From assembly GCA_003141315.1 (NCBI GenBank), contig PLLP01000014.1, positions 44,459 to 105,800 on the forward strand: a DNA stretch of 61,342 nt, written 5' to 3'. Position numbers and translations under genes: made by a program. Position 1 is the stretch's first letter; every line of letters starts with the position of its first letter. The notes below the pieces were generated by a model. It made no database searches. It was not told where the DNA came from and worked only from the letters and a program-made list of their open reading frames with translations. The DNA is from Phycisphaerales bacterium (lineage in GTDB: Bacteria; Planctomycetota; Phycisphaerae; Sedimentisphaerales; Anaerobacaceae). Positions 43,336 to 52,621 of this stretch are shown here, one piece after another.

Positions 43336-44535
43336 TTATTTAACCGATAAAAAATATTCCATCAAGTCTGAACCTTTATTTATCACAAGGCCTGATTTTG
43401 CGGCGTTGGTTTCGCCAAACGGCAGGTGCAGCCCGCCTTCAGCGGATTCGATTCCGGTGCCTGCCATTGTGAAAGGCACCGCTTCCGATGAATGAGCGCA
43501 GGTGCTTATCGGCGTATAATGGTCAGGGGAAACCAGTATTCGCCAATTATCATATTTCTGCAATGCGTCATAGACCGGCCCGACAACGTATTTATCAATC
43601 AGCTCAATCGATTTTTTCTTCAGTTTTGCGTTGCCCTGGTGCGAGGTCTCGTCCGGTGCCTCTATATGCACGATGACGATGTCGTATTTTTTAAGAGCCT
43701 CGATTGCCGCCGACGCCTTGCCCTCGAAATTTGTATCCACATAACCGGTCACCCCCGGCACCGCTATCAGGTCAAAGCCTACCATTTTCGATAAGCCTCT
43801 TACCAGGTCAACCGCCGTAATTGTTGCGCCTTTCAGTCCGAATCGACTCTCGAAGCTGTCGAGCTTTGACTTCTGTCCCTGTCCCCAGAGCCATATCGAA
43901 TCAGCCGGATTTTCACCGAGGTCTCTTCTTACCTGGTTAATCTCGTGACCGGCTAAAAGCTGCTGGCCCTTTGCCATAAGGTCGATAAGAAACTCGGCGT
44001 TTTTTCCTCTCGGAAGTAATTTATCAACCGCCGTTCCGATATAATCGTGCGGCGGAAACGTCCGGACTTCAAAATCCATTCCCTTCACAACCATCAGGTT
44101 GCGGTAGCTCACGCCGGGATAAAAACGGATTTGTTCGTTGCCGAGTTTTTTATTAATCTCTTCTATTAGCCTGTGGCCTTCTTTATCGGAAATATGTCCG
44201 GCGCTGTGGTCGGCCATTTTCCCGTCTGCCACGGTTACAAAATTGCACCTGAATACCCAGTCGCTTTCCGACAATTCTATATCCTGTGCGACAGCCTCGA
44301 TAGGGGCCCGCCCGCAGTAATGTTTCGCAGGGTCGTATCCGAACAGCGACATAATCGCCACATCGCTGCCCGGTTCCATTTTTTCCGGAACTGTTTGCAC
44401 GAGGCCCAGCCTGCCGTTCATACTGATTTTATCCATATTCGGCGTATTTGACGCCTCTATCGCCGTCTTGTTGCCGAATTCCGGCAGACTGTTATCGGCG
44501 GCGCCGTCAGGAATTATTAACACATACTTAGTCAC
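43336..44535 (-). CDS. Phosphoglycerate-mutase-like (ApgM family) protein, probable homoserine kinase
   Basis: 399 residues of the alkaline-phosphatase-fold family containing archaeal cofactor-independent phosphoglycerate mutase. Metal and nucleophile motifs: YVLIIPDGAADNSLPEF, EASNTPNMDKI, PGSDVAIMSLFGYDP (Ser/Thr nucleophile region), CNFVTVADGKMADHSAGHI, VHIEAPDETSHQGN and LVSPDHYTPI. A subgroup of this family is annotated as proposed homoserine kinase because it sits in threonine loci lacking ThrB. Here it lies between hom and lysC, overlapping hom by one base (GTG start at 44535), so the kinase role fits the context better than glycolysis. No classical thrB is present in the window. Confidence 0.85.
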   Translation of the reverse strand: MTKYVLIIPDGAADNSLPEFGNKTAIEASNTPNMDKISMNGRLGLVQTVPEKMEPGSDVAIMSLFGYDPAKHYCGRAPIEAVAQDIELSESDWVFRCNFVTVADGKMADHSAGHISDKEGHRLIEEINKKLGNEQIRFYPGVSYRNLMVVKGMDFEVRTFPPHDYIGTAVDKLLPRGKNAEFLIDLMAKGQQLLAGHEINQVRRDLGENPADSIWLWGQGQKSKLDSFESRFGLKGATITAVDLVRGLSKMVGFDLIAVPGVTGYVDTNFEGKASAAIEALKKYDIVIVHIEAPDETSHQGNAKLKKKSIELIDKYVVGPVYDALQKYDNWRILVSPDHYTPISTCAHSSEAVPFTMAGTGIESAEGGLHLPFGETNAAKSGLVINKGSDLMEYFLSVK

Positions 44536-45857
44536 TATTCTTTATCCTCAGGTATATCTACAATTCTTATACAGACCGGTTTGCCGCAGGTAGAATCGAG
44601 CCTGGCCAATCCTGTCAGGGCGGCATTGATGCTTTTCTCAGGCGTCGAATGAGTGGCAATCACGACAGGCACGGTATTTTTCGGGCCGCTGCCTTCGTGC
44701 TGGATTGCGCCGGAAATGCTTATCTTGTTTTCCGCAAGAACCTTGCTCCACTGTGCCATCACGCCGGCCTGGTCTTTGCACATAATCCTGATGTAAAACC
44801 GGCTCACAAGATTGTCTATTTTATTTATCTTGATATTTGTGCTACCTTGGGGCTTAAGCTCCATACGATTGAAGGTATTGGCGGAATTGCCGATTGCCAC
44901 GTCGATTATATCGGAAACGACGGCGCTTGCCGTCGGCATCATTCCGGCGCCGCGGCCGTAATACATAACTTCGCCTGCCGCACTCGCGAATATGCTTATC
45001 GCGTTGAAAGGCCCGTTCACTCTCGCAAGCCCGTTATCGTTATTGATAAACGCCGGATGCACGCGGAGCGATACGCTGCCATCGCCAGCCCTCTGGCATA
45101 TTGCCAGAAGCTTCAGCACATATCCCATCTCCGCACCGTTCCGGATATCGTCCTGGCTGACGTTTTCTATGCCTTCGACGTAAATATCATCGAGTGAAAT
45201 CTGGCTGCCTAACGCCAGCGATGAAAGAATCGCCAGTTTATGTGCGCTGTCAAGGCCGCTGATGTCCAATTTCGGGTCGGCCTCGGCGTAGCCCTTCTTC
45301 TGGGCGTCGGCCAACGCCTCTGCAAAAGCGCTTCCCTTGCTCGACATATTTGAAAGAATGTAATTGCTTGTGCCGTTCAAAATTCCGTAAATGGCTGTAA
45401 TCTGGTTTGCTATCAGCCCTGTGCGAAGGCCGGATATAATCGGCACTCCGCCGGCGCAGCTTGCCTCGAATGCGATGCACCGTCCGTATTGGCGTGCGGT
45501 GCGGTAAAGCTCGCTGCCGTGTACCGCCAGCAGCGCCTTGTTTGCGGTCACAACATCCTTGCCGGCCTTTAGCATATTCAGCTGTATATCTTTTGCGAAG
45601 GTTGTCCCGCCGACCAGTTCGACGGCTATTTTGATGGAATTATCTTTGAGCAATTTCTCGATATCGTCGGTCAGGATTCCCTTTTCCAATTTTACCGCCC
45701 GCTCTCTTTTTGTGTCGGTATCAACCACGCAGGCGACCTTCAGCCGAAGCCCCGTCCTGGCGGCAATCGCATCAGCCTGCTCGTTTATCAGTTTAACAAC
45801 GCCCGCCCCGACTGTTCCGAAGCCGACAATACCGATTTTTACGACTTTTTCTTCCAT
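44535..45857 (-). CDS. hom: Homoserine dehydrogenase
   Basis: NAD(P)-dependent reduction of aspartate semialdehyde to homoserine. 440 residues: Rossmann VKIGIVGFGTVGAGVVKLI (6-24), VELVGGTTFAKD, VVTANKALLAVHG, SCAGGVPIISGLRTGL, the conserved GILNGTSNYILS, and AEADPKLDISGLDSAHKLAIL with the catalytic Asp/Lys. A C-terminal ACT domain (about 360-435; SRFYIRIMCKDQAGVMAQW) provides probable threonine feedback. AGGAT lies about 11 bases before ATG. It is first in an operon with the homoserine-kinase-like gene and lysC. Confidence 0.97.
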   Translation of the reverse strand: MEEKVVKIGIVGFGTVGAGVVKLINEQADAIAARTGLRLKVACVVDTDTKRERAVKLEKGILTDDIEKLLKDNSIKIAVELVGGTTFAKDIQLNMLKAGKDVVTANKALLAVHGSELYRTARQYGRCIAFEASCAGGVPIISGLRTGLIANQITAIYGILNGTSNYILSNMSSKGSAFAEALADAQKKGYAEADPKLDISGLDSAHKLAILSSLALGSQISLDDIYVEGIENVSQDDIRNGAEMGYVLKLLAICQRAGDGSVSLRVHPAFINNDNGLARVNGPFNAISIFASAAGEVMYYGRGAGMMPTASAVVSDIIDVAIGNSANTFNRMELKPQGSTNIKINKIDNLVSRFYIRIMCKDQAGVMAQWSKVLAENKISISGAIQHEGSGPKNTVPVVIATHSTPEKSINAALTGLARLDSTCGKPVCIRIVDIPEDKE

Positions 45858-46100
45858 CTTTCGCTATCCTGATTAAATTATTGCTGCCCTGCGAAGCAGC
45901 ATTTTTTTCAGCTGCCAGGCACGAGTTTGCAGGCGGTAAGTTTATAGGCCAAAGACCTTTCAGTCAATAGAATTATATCGCCGCAGCGCCTTCAATTAAG
46001 TCCCCGCTTTTTTAGATTTCCCTTAATTTCCTTTGCCTGTTCGTTCCGCTTCTATTATTATCACCGTTTTTCGATAAGCTGTTTATTCCTGGAACTGGAT

Positions 46101-47024
46101 ATGGGGATTTACCTGAAATTACTGCTGACAGCCCTTTTTTGGGCGGGTACCTTTATTGCCGGCAGAATCCTTGGCAGGCAGGATAGTCCCGCTGACCCTT
46201 CGTCGGCAGCCTTTCTCAGGTTTGCATTCGCTTCCGCAGCTATGATTCCTATTTTAATGATGTCCGAAAAGCGCCTGCCGAAACTTGGTATCAGGCAGTG
46301 GTTTGCCGTGTTCCTGCTCGGCTTTTTTGGGGTTTTCTTGTATCACATCATGTTCCTTGAAGGTCTCAAAACCGTTGATGCGGCAAGCGCTTCGGTTCTT
46401 ATCGCTACCAGCCCGGTTTTTATCTCTATTCTGTCCGCTTATTTTTTCAAGGAGATTCTTACCCCCATAAGGCTTACTGGTATTATTTTGTCCGTATTTG
46501 GCGCAATCTATGTTGCGTTGAGAGGCGACTTCGCTTTCTTTTTCAAACACGGCATCGGTGTCGGCCAGACGTTTATTATTGGCTGTGTCGTCTGCTGGGT
46601 CTTTTATTCCATCCTCGGCAAGGTCTTGCTTGCGGGCCTTTCTCCTATAGTCACCGTCACGTATTCGTCTGTCATCGGCGCACTCTTACTGTTTTTCCCT
46701 GCCCTTTACAACGGCATATTCGGCAAACTCGCTGATTATGCCGCCAAGGATTGGTATAGCATATTATACCTGGCGTTTTTCGGCACCGTCGCAGGTTACA
46801 TCTGGTTCTGCGAGGGCCTTCTGGTAATCGGGCCTACAAGAACTGCGCTGTTTATCAATTTTATTCCCATTTTCACTGTTGTTTTGTCTTTTCTAATGCT
46901 CGGCGAACCTGTGACGAAATCTCTTGTGATGGGAACTCTCCTCGTGGTTGTCGGCGTTTATCTTACCAATAAAACTAAAAATAATAAAAATCCGGAAGAG
47001 CTTTCCAAATTCTTAAAAGGTTAA
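46101..47024 (+). CDS. EamA/DMT-superfamily transporter
   Basis: 307 residues with ten hydrophobic helices in two EamA repeats: ALFWAGTFIAGRILGR in helix 1, FLRFAFASAAMIPILMM, GLKTVDAASASVLIATSPVFISILSAYFFKEILTP (the typical end of the first repeat), and the matching GPTRTALFINFIPIFTVVLSFLMLGEPVTKSLVMGT in the second. This drug/metabolite family exports amino acids, nucleosides or metabolites; the substrate is not predictable. GGAACTGG lies before ATG. Monocistronic. Confidence 0.92.
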   Translation: MGIYLKLLLTALFWAGTFIAGRILGRQDSPADPSSAAFLRFAFASAAMIPILMMSEKRLPKLGIRQWFAVFLLGFFGVFLYHIMFLEGLKTVDAASASVLIATSPVFISILSAYFFKEILTPIRLTGIILSVFGAIYVALRGDFAFFFKHGIGVGQTFIIGCVVCWVFYSILGKVLLAGLSPIVTVTYSSVIGALLLFFPALYNGIFGKLADYAAKDWYSILYLAFFGTVAGYIWFCEGLLVIGPTRTALFINFIPIFTVVLSFLMLGEPVTKSLVMGTLLVVVGVYLTNKTKNNKNPEELSKFLKG

Positions 47025-47090
47025 TCGGATGAATACTTACAAAACGAAAATCTTTAGTCTTGAGTCTGTTGTAGTCTGGAGTTTGTTGCA

Positions 47091-47819
47091 ATGAACATCC
47101 GCCGTTTTTATTGTGAAAAAATTACTCAGCCGCAAACCATCCTTGCCGGCACAGAGGCTCACCATCTGGCTTCTGTCCTGAGGCTGCAAAAAGGCGGGCA
47201 GGTTGAACTCTTTGACGGCAAAGGCTCTGTCGCTTCTGCGACAATTATGGATTTGAACAACCGGCAGGTTCTCCTTGATGTAATTGAGCAAAAGACTATT
47301 CCGCAAAGAACATCAGGCCGGTTAATACTCGCCGTAAGCATCGCAAAGACCGACAGGTTCGACTGGCTCGTGGAAAAATGCACCGAGCTCGGTATCGACC
47401 GGCTGTGTCCCGTATTGTTTGAGCGAACGGTAAAAACCGCCGCCGGCCCGCAGACAATTCAGCGATGGCACAGGCTGGCCGTTTCCGCGGTAAAACAATC
47501 AGGCCGGAATTTCCTGCCGGTTATCGACAGCCCGTCTCATCTAAACGATATATTGGATAAATTAACTACAGAATTTCCTTCCGCAGACGTCCTTTTAGGT
47601 TCTCCCTCTCCGCAGGCGCTGCCGGTTATCAAGTATCCTTTTGCCGGTAAAGACCTGATAGTCTTTGTCGGCCCGGAAGGGGGGCTGACGGACAAAGAAG
47701 ATGCACTTCTCCTCAAATGCGGCGCAAAGCATGTGCGTCTTACGGAAACAATTCTAAGGGTCGAAACAGCAGCCCTTGCCTTTGCTTCCATACTTACCGC
47801 CCATCGCGATAATCAATAG
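47091..47819 (+). CDS. rsmE: 16S rRNA (uracil1498-N3)-methyltransferase
   Basis: SPOUT-class SAM-dependent methylase that makes m3U1498 in the 30S subunit. 242 residues: N-terminal PUA-like part (RRFYCEKI, EAHHLASVLRLQKGGQVELFDGKG), then the SPOUT knot with SIAKTDRFDWLVEKCTELGI, PVLFERTV, WHRLAVSAVKQSGRNFLP and the SAM-binding FVGPEGGLTDKEDALL and VRLTETILRVETAALAF. The spacer before it (about 47040-47090) is stuttering sequence (AGTCTTGAGTCTGTTGTAG). Confidence 0.95.
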   Translation: MNIRRFYCEKITQPQTILAGTEAHHLASVLRLQKGGQVELFDGKGSVASATIMDLNNRQVLLDVIEQKTIPQRTSGRLILAVSIAKTDRFDWLVEKCTELGIDRLCPVLFERTVKTAAGPQTIQRWHRLAVSAVKQSGRNFLPVIDSPSHLNDILDKLTTEFPSADVLLGSPSPQALPVIKYPFAGKDLIVFVGPEGGLTDKEDALLLKCGAKHVRLTETILRVETAALAFASILTAHRDNQ

Positions 47820-47988
47820 TTAGCCCCGAGCAGGTCAGAAAACAGCCAAAAAAAAATCTCTCACTGTCAGTTCATTTTGATTTCTTTCGGCAAACGGCCC
47901 ATATAATCATTTACAGCCAAATCAAAATAAACAGGTTATAAGACCATTCAGATATTCCTATACGGTGGTCGCAGGAGAGTCAAAAATC

Positions 47989-48017
47989 TTGATTTTGGAT
48001 ACAAAATAAAGTAGAAT
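47989..48017 (+). promoter_or_regulatory. Promoter of the PEP-CTERM gene
   Basis: TTGATT (47989-47994), 17 bases, TAGAAT (48012-48017), 87 bases before the start codon. Confidence 0.6.
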
Positions 48018-48103
48018 AAGTTTGCTAAATGGGGGTTAAGTTTAGCACTTGTTTTTCAGCAAAATTGCAGTCGCAGGATTGCGAATTTTAAATGGTGGGG
48101 ACG

Positions 48104-48766
48104 ATGAAAAGAAGTAGCCTTTTATTCACTTTTATTATTTCGCTGGTCTTTATCCTGGTGCCCCCGTCGCCGGCAGGCTTCGTGCCTTATATTTCCGGCC
48201 AAAGCACCGCGACCCTAATCGAAAGCGGCGATTTCACTGGTATGTATCGTTACGATATTTCTATCAACTGGAAGACGCGTTTTGGCCTGTCCCAGATTGA
48301 TTTGCTGCTGGTAGATTTCAGCCGAAGTGCGGATTACGAAATTACTTTTTCATCGTCCGCTGCTGCCTCAACAAGCAAAATACACCACCATGACCCGCTT
48401 GCTGTCACCTGGAAGGCATACCTGGAGAGCAGCGGCCTCAGCCTTTTCGGCGAGGATGACCCGTATATTAAATACGCACCTTCAGACAGGTGGCATTCTT
48501 TCTGGTCGTATTTTTTGATGCCCGGCAGAACAGGTTTCGGAACGTTTTCGTTTTATTCCGATATCGCGCCTGAATACGGCACATTGGATGATATCCTTGT
48601 TGCACAGACAGGCCGCCACCAGAAAATCTATGGCGATTTATCCGGAGCGTTTCCGATTGTCTCTTCCGGCACAGGTGGAGGCACAGGCGGAAGCACGCCT
48701 GAACCTGCCACAATCACACTGCTCGGCCTCGGCAGCTGCTTTATCCTCACCAGGAAAAAAAGATAA
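48104..48766 (+). CDS. Secreted PEP-CTERM protein
   Basis: About 220 residues. ATG at 48104 is used because GGTGGGGA lies just upstream; the earlier ATG overlaps that site. Signal peptide MKRSSLLFTFIISLVFILVPPSPAG. The middle is a beta-rich domain without clear family (FGLSQIDLLLVDFSRSADYEI). After a Gly/Thr spacer (SGTGGGTGGS) the C-terminus is TPEPATITLLGLGSCFILTRKKR: PEP motif, hydrophobic helix and basic tail, the exosortase-type sorting signal. It is probably exported and processed by an exosortase, which is not in the window. Confidence 0.88.
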   Translation: MKRSSLLFTFIISLVFILVPPSPAGFVPYISGQSTATLIESGDFTGMYRYDISINWKTRFGLSQIDLLLVDFSRSADYEITFSSSAAASTSKIHHHDPLAVTWKAYLESSGLSLFGEDDPYIKYAPSDRWHSFWSYFLMPGRTGFGTFSFYSDIAPEYGTLDDILVAQTGRHQKIYGDLSGAFPIVSSGTGGGTGGSTPEPATITLLGLGSCFILTRKKR

Positions 48767-48814
48767 CAATCACGTTTTTTCGCAGTTCTATCCCTCTTCG
48801 GAGGATTGCATTTC

Positions 48815-48843
48815 TTGACGTTTGAACCATAATCACTTATATT
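48815..48843 (+). promoter_or_regulatory. Promoter of the hisS operon
   Basis: TTGACG (48815-48820), 17 bases, TATATT (48838-48843). The -35 is also one arm of an inverted repeat, TTGACGTT (48815-48822) with AACGTCAA (48865-48872), about 40 bases apart, which could fold in DNA or be an operator pair. Confidence 0.7.
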
Positions 48844-48885
48844 GTTCACAAATTTTGAATATCGAACGTCAAAAGGGAAAGAAAA

Positions 48886-50184
48886 ATGAAAATTCCGCCT
48901 GTAAAAGGAACTCGTGATTTTTACCCTGCTGAAATGGCCGTCCGAAATTATATTATTGACGGCTGGAAAAAAGTCTCTATCCGCAACGGCTTCGAGGAAT
49001 TCGACAGCCCAATCCTCGAACACCTCCAGATGTACACGCAGAAGAGCGGCGCCGAAATCGTAGAGCAGCTTTTTTCTTTCAAAGACCGCGGCGACAGAGA
49101 CCTCGCCCTTATTCCCGAAATGACGCCTTCCCTCGCCCGAATGGTCAACCAGAAAATCAATTCACTGCCGAAACCCATAAAATGGTTTTCTGTGCCGAGA
49201 CTCTTTCGTGCCGAACGCCCGCAGAAGGGCAGACTCCGCGAATTCTTCCAGTGGAACATCGACATAATCGGTACAGACAGCATCGCAGCAGACGCCGAGA
49301 TTATCTTTACCACTCTCGATTATCTCCAGTATGCCGGCCTGTCTGAAAATGATGTTGTTGTAAAGGTTTCCAGCAGAAAACTTCTGGCAGCATTTTTGAA
49401 AAGCTTAAGCATCGCAGAAAATGATTTGCCCGGGATGTATGCCATGCTCGATAAAAAGCCGAAAATGCCCGCCGACACATTTGCTGCGGTTCTCAATGAA
49501 AAGCTTTCTGACAAGGACAGGGCATCGAAAATCCTCGCCTTTATGGAAACAGATTCGCTTGAAAAAATTAAAAAATCTCTCGGCGTCAACCAGAAGATTG
49601 ATGATGCGATTAATGAATTATTGGAACATCATCGGCTGTTAAATGAAATGGGTGTCGGCAGGTTTTACAAATTCGACCCCGGTATCGTCAGAGGTTTGGC
49701 GTATTATACCGGTATTGTATTTGAGGTTCACGCCGTCGGCGGCGAACTTCGCGCAATCTGCGGCGGGGGCAGATACGATAACCTGCTCAAAGATTTCGGC
49801 GGGCCTGATATTCCCGCAGTCGGTATGGGTTTTGGCGATTGCGTTCTTGAAATTCTCCTCAGAGAAAAAGGCCTTTTGGATAAGCATATTAAAAAACCCG
49901 AATTGGACTATTTTGTTGTCTCGGACAAAAGTTTTGAAGAAAACATTTTTTTTGACCTCGTGGCGAAATTGCGGAGAAACGGTTTCATCACTGACTTTAG
50001 CTATAAAACCGATAACCTCAGTAAGCAGCTCAAAACCGCCTCCGAAAAAAATGCCAAAAAGTGCATAATTATCAGCAAGGAATACTCGGATAGTAAGCAG
50101 ATTATTGTTAAGGATATGGCCACAGGCGAGCAGCAAACTATTCCAATAGATAAGTTTATGGATGGACTTATCAACTCGAAATGA
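48886..50184 (+). CDS. hisS: Histidyl-tRNA synthetase
   Basis: Class II synthetase charging tRNA-His. 432 residues: VKGTRDFYPAEM, motif 1 region FEEFDSPILEHLQMY, LIPEMTPSLARMV (variant of LRPEGT), motif 2 FRAERPQKGRLREFFQWNIDIIG, and the HisRS signatures VRGLAYYTGIVFE and GGGRYDNLL, then motif 3 VGMGFGD. The C-terminal anticodon-binding domain has the usual beta-alpha pattern. GGGAAAG lies 7 bases before ATG. It overlaps the HYExAFE gene by four bases (ATGA). Confidence 0.97.
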   Translation: MKIPPVKGTRDFYPAEMAVRNYIIDGWKKVSIRNGFEEFDSPILEHLQMYTQKSGAEIVEQLFSFKDRGDRDLALIPEMTPSLARMVNQKINSLPKPIKWFSVPRLFRAERPQKGRLREFFQWNIDIIGTDSIAADAEIIFTTLDYLQYAGLSENDVVVKVSSRKLLAAFLKSLSIAENDLPGMYAMLDKKPKMPADTFAAVLNEKLSDKDRASKILAFMETDSLEKIKKSLGVNQKIDDAINELLEHHRLLNEMGVGRFYKFDPGIVRGLAYYTGIVFEVHAVGGELRAICGGGRYDNLLKDFGGPDIPAVGMGFGDCVLEILLREKGLLDKHIKKPELDYFVVSDKSFEENIFFDLVAKLRRNGFITDFSYKTDNLSKQLKTASEKNAKKCIIISKEYSDSKQIIVKDMATGEQQTIPIDKFMDGLINSK

Positions 50185-50696
50185 AAAATTTTCACCTCAA
50201 CCATTACGAAAAGGCCTTCGCAAATTTTCTTTCCGATAATCGCATCCGTTATATCGCCGTCGATGAGCAGAAAAGAGCCGCCCTCGGCAAAACAAACCTC
50301 AAAAGTTTCGATTACCTTTTGTATCCGCCCAATCAACCGACAATAATTACCGAGGTGAAAGGTCGTAAATTTGCCGGCACAACCTTTGCCAATCTGGCCG
50401 GCTTCGAATGCTGGGTGACAGCCGATGACGTTGACGGCCTGGCAAACTGGCAGCGAATCTTCGGCCCGACACATTCAGCAGCCTTCGTCTTCGCCTACAA
50501 AATCGAAAACGTCGACGTCGATTTTGACGGCAGGGGGGTTTATGAATTCAAAGGTCTGAATTATATCTTTTTTTCTATAAGGCTTGCTGATTATATAAAG
50601 TTTATGAAGCTTCGCAGCCCGAAGTGGAGGACTGTCACGCTGCCCGCCGACAAATTCCGCCTCTGCGCCGTCCAGCTTCAAAACCTCCTCTTTTAA
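50181..50696 (+). CDS. HYExAFE-family protein with PD-(D/E)xK-like motif
   Basis: 171 residues. The name-giving motif NHYEKAFANFL (7-17) is near the N-terminus. Residues 42-61 carry SFDYLLYPPNQPTIITEVKG: an Asp at 44, then E58-V-K60, spaced as in PD-(D/E)xK nucleases, with FAGTTFANLAGFECWVTADDVDGL after it. This suggests a small nuclease-like fold, but activity is not proven. It is translationally coupled to hisS, a conserved-looking arrangement within planctomycetes (from memory of the family, not checked). The remainder ends in LRSPKWRTVTLPADKFRL. Confidence 0.8.
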   Translation: MKNFHLNHYEKAFANFLSDNRIRYIAVDEQKRAALGKTNLKSFDYLLYPPNQPTIITEVKGRKFAGTTFANLAGFECWVTADDVDGLANWQRIFGPTHSAAFVFAYKIENVDVDFDGRGVYEFKGLNYIFFSIRLADYIKFMKLRSPKWRTVTLPADKFRLCAVQLQNLLF

Positions 50697-50812
50697 TATA
50701 TGGGTTAGGATTTCTCAAAGGGCAAAAAAATGGTGCATTTGAGGATACCTGTAGTTATATTATTATATCGCTATTTTTATCTTTCTCTGTGAACTCTGTG
50801 GTTTAAAACCTT

Positions 50813-51397
50813 ATGCGAATAATAGCAGGCACCAAACGTGGAATGAAACTGTTCAGCCCCGAGACCGACCTGTCTCGGCCTATCCTCGACAGGGTCAAGC
50901 AATCTCTCTTCGATTGCCTGCAAAAATATAATGCCCCCGCTGGCAAACTCGTCGCAGACCTCTTTAGCGGCGTCGGTTCGCTCGGCCTCGAATCCATCAG
51001 CAGGGGGGCAGAGTCCGCAGCCTTTGTCGAAAGAGACCCCAAAACCGCTGCCATCCTTAAGCAGAACATCGCAAAGGCAGGCTTTTATAATCAATCAAAG
51101 GTTTTAATCGCCGACGCATTCAAGACAGGCGCCGCTCTTGTCCCCGGCAAGCCGAAATACGACCTTGTCTTTGTTGACCCGCCTTATATCCGAACGAACG
51201 ATGTCGGCGCCGATTCGGATTTAGCGGGCCTTATGAAAATTTTAGTTGACCAGACCGCTGACAATGCTTTAGTTATTGTTAGAACTTACAAGGATATCGA
51301 ACTGCCCGATATTTATGCCGGCTTCAAAATAATTGACCGGCGCCAGTGGGGCAGTATGGCTGTGACTTTTTTAATGCGGTCGAAAAATGAACAATAA
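50813..51397 (+). CDS. rsmD: 16S rRNA (guanine966-N2)-methyltransferase
   Basis: 194 residues. N-terminal MRIIAGTKRGMKLFSP and RPILDRVKQSLFDCLQ are RsmD hallmarks. SAM-binding VADLFSGVGSLGLESISRGA, AAFVERD and catalytic DPPYIR (N6/N2-methylase motif IV) follow. It modifies G966 of 16S rRNA in the P-site area. The 116-base spacer before it includes another stuttering patch (CTCTGTGAACTCTGTGG). It overlaps cca by 11 bases, so the two are translationally linked. Confidence 0.95.
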   Translation: MRIIAGTKRGMKLFSPETDLSRPILDRVKQSLFDCLQKYNAPAGKLVADLFSGVGSLGLESISRGAESAAFVERDPKTAAILKQNIAKAGFYNQSKVLIADAFKTGAALVPGKPKYDLVFVDPPYIRTNDVGADSDLAGLMKILVDQTADNALVIVRTYKDIELPDIYAGFKIIDRRQWGSMAVTFLMRSKNEQ

Positions 51398-52592
51398 AGA
51401 TGCTGCGATAAAAATTGTTAAAGTGCTTCGTCGAAACGGCTACCAGACACTGCTCGCCGGCGGCTGCGTCCGCGATATGCTTCTGCACAGGCTTGCAAAG
51501 GATTACGACGTCGCCACCAATGCCCAGCCGAAAGAAATCATAAGACTTTTTGACCGCACGCTCAAGGTCGGCGCAAAATTCGGTGTTGTTATTGTCCTGC
51601 TCGATGATACGCAGGTCGAGGTTGCCACATTCAGGGCGGAGGCGGATTATTCGGATGGCAGGCATCCGCAAAAAGTTTCTTTTACCAATGCTGCCAATGA
51701 TGCCGCCCGGCGGGATTTCACAATCAACGGTATGTTTTATGACCCTGTTGAAAAAAAGATTATCGATTTTGTCGGCGGCAGGGTGGACCTTAAAAAGAAA
51801 ATCATTCGAACTATAGGCCGGCCCGAAGAGCGGTTCGGCGAGGATTACCTGCGAATGCTGCGGGCGATAAGGTTCTCTGCTCAGCTCGGTTTTAAAATTG
51901 ATTCGAAAACTTATGCTGCGATTCGCAAGAACGCATCCAGCATAACCAAAATCAGCGGCGAACGCATTGCCGCAGAACTCGAAGGCATCCTCACCGGTTA
52001 TAATAAAGCCGATGGTGTATCTAATTTGCTTAAAAGCGGTCTGGCAAAAGCCATTTTTCCGGATTTTCCTGTGAAGCAAATAAAAACCGCAATTAAAGTC
52101 TTGTCCCGATTGCCCCGTGATATTAGTTTTCCGCTTGGCCTGTCCGCCTTGTTCGCAGATTGCACCACTGCCTTCGCAATGAAAAAAATATCCGTCCTGA
52201 AGCTCAGCAGAAACCAGGCGAAGCATATAAAATTTCTCCTCGATAGCCGCGGCAGATTGCTCGATGAGGATATGGCGCTTGCGGAATTTAAAATGCTTCT
52301 TACGGAACCGCACTTTCACGATTTGTATGATTTCCAGATGGCCATCCTCAAGGCCGCCGGAAAATCAATAAACCTGCTTGTGAAATTTAATAAAAGGATA
52401 AAAAAACTCGGTAATATCGAGTTGAAGCCGAAACCTTTGCTTGACGGCCACGAACTTATCGGTTTAGGCGCATTGCCGGGGCCTGATTTGGGCAGGCTCG
52501 CAAGACAGTTATATATCGCCCAGCTCAATCTGGAAATTCATACGAAAGAAGACGCAGAACAATGGGTGCGGAACCGGCTGAATAAAAATTGA
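51387..52592 (+). CDS. cca: CCA tRNA nucleotidyltransferase (class II)
   Basis: Adds or repairs the 3' CCA end of tRNA (poly(A) polymerases share the fold). 401 residues: LLAGGCVRDMLLHR (motif A), KDYDVATNAQP with the catalytic DxD, VEVATFRAEADYSDGRHP, RRDFTINGMFYDP (motif B/C), GRPEERFGEDYLRMLRAIRFSAQLGF (motif D with the EDYLRxxRxxRF signature). The C-terminal part is helical. Since both tRNA genes in this window lack CCA, the CCA-adding role is likely. It overlaps rsmD; the sulfatase-like gene follows at 30 bases. Confidence 0.92.
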   Translation: MNNKDAAIKIVKVLRRNGYQTLLAGGCVRDMLLHRLAKDYDVATNAQPKEIIRLFDRTLKVGAKFGVVIVLLDDTQVEVATFRAEADYSDGRHPQKVSFTNAANDAARRDFTINGMFYDPVEKKIIDFVGGRVDLKKKIIRTIGRPEERFGEDYLRMLRAIRFSAQLGFKIDSKTYAAIRKNASSITKISGERIAAELEGILTGYNKADGVSNLLKSGLAKAIFPDFPVKQIKTAIKVLSRLPRDISFPLGLSALFADCTTAFAMKKISVLKLSRNQAKHIKFLLDSRGRLLDEDMALAEFKMLLTEPHFHDLYDFQMAILKAAGKSINLLVKFNKRIKKLGNIELKPKPLLDGHELIGLGALPGPDLGRLARQLYIAQLNLEIHTKEDAEQWVRNRLNKN

Positions 52593-52621
52593 AACTGTTT
52601 TTTTATACGCAGAGAAAAATT

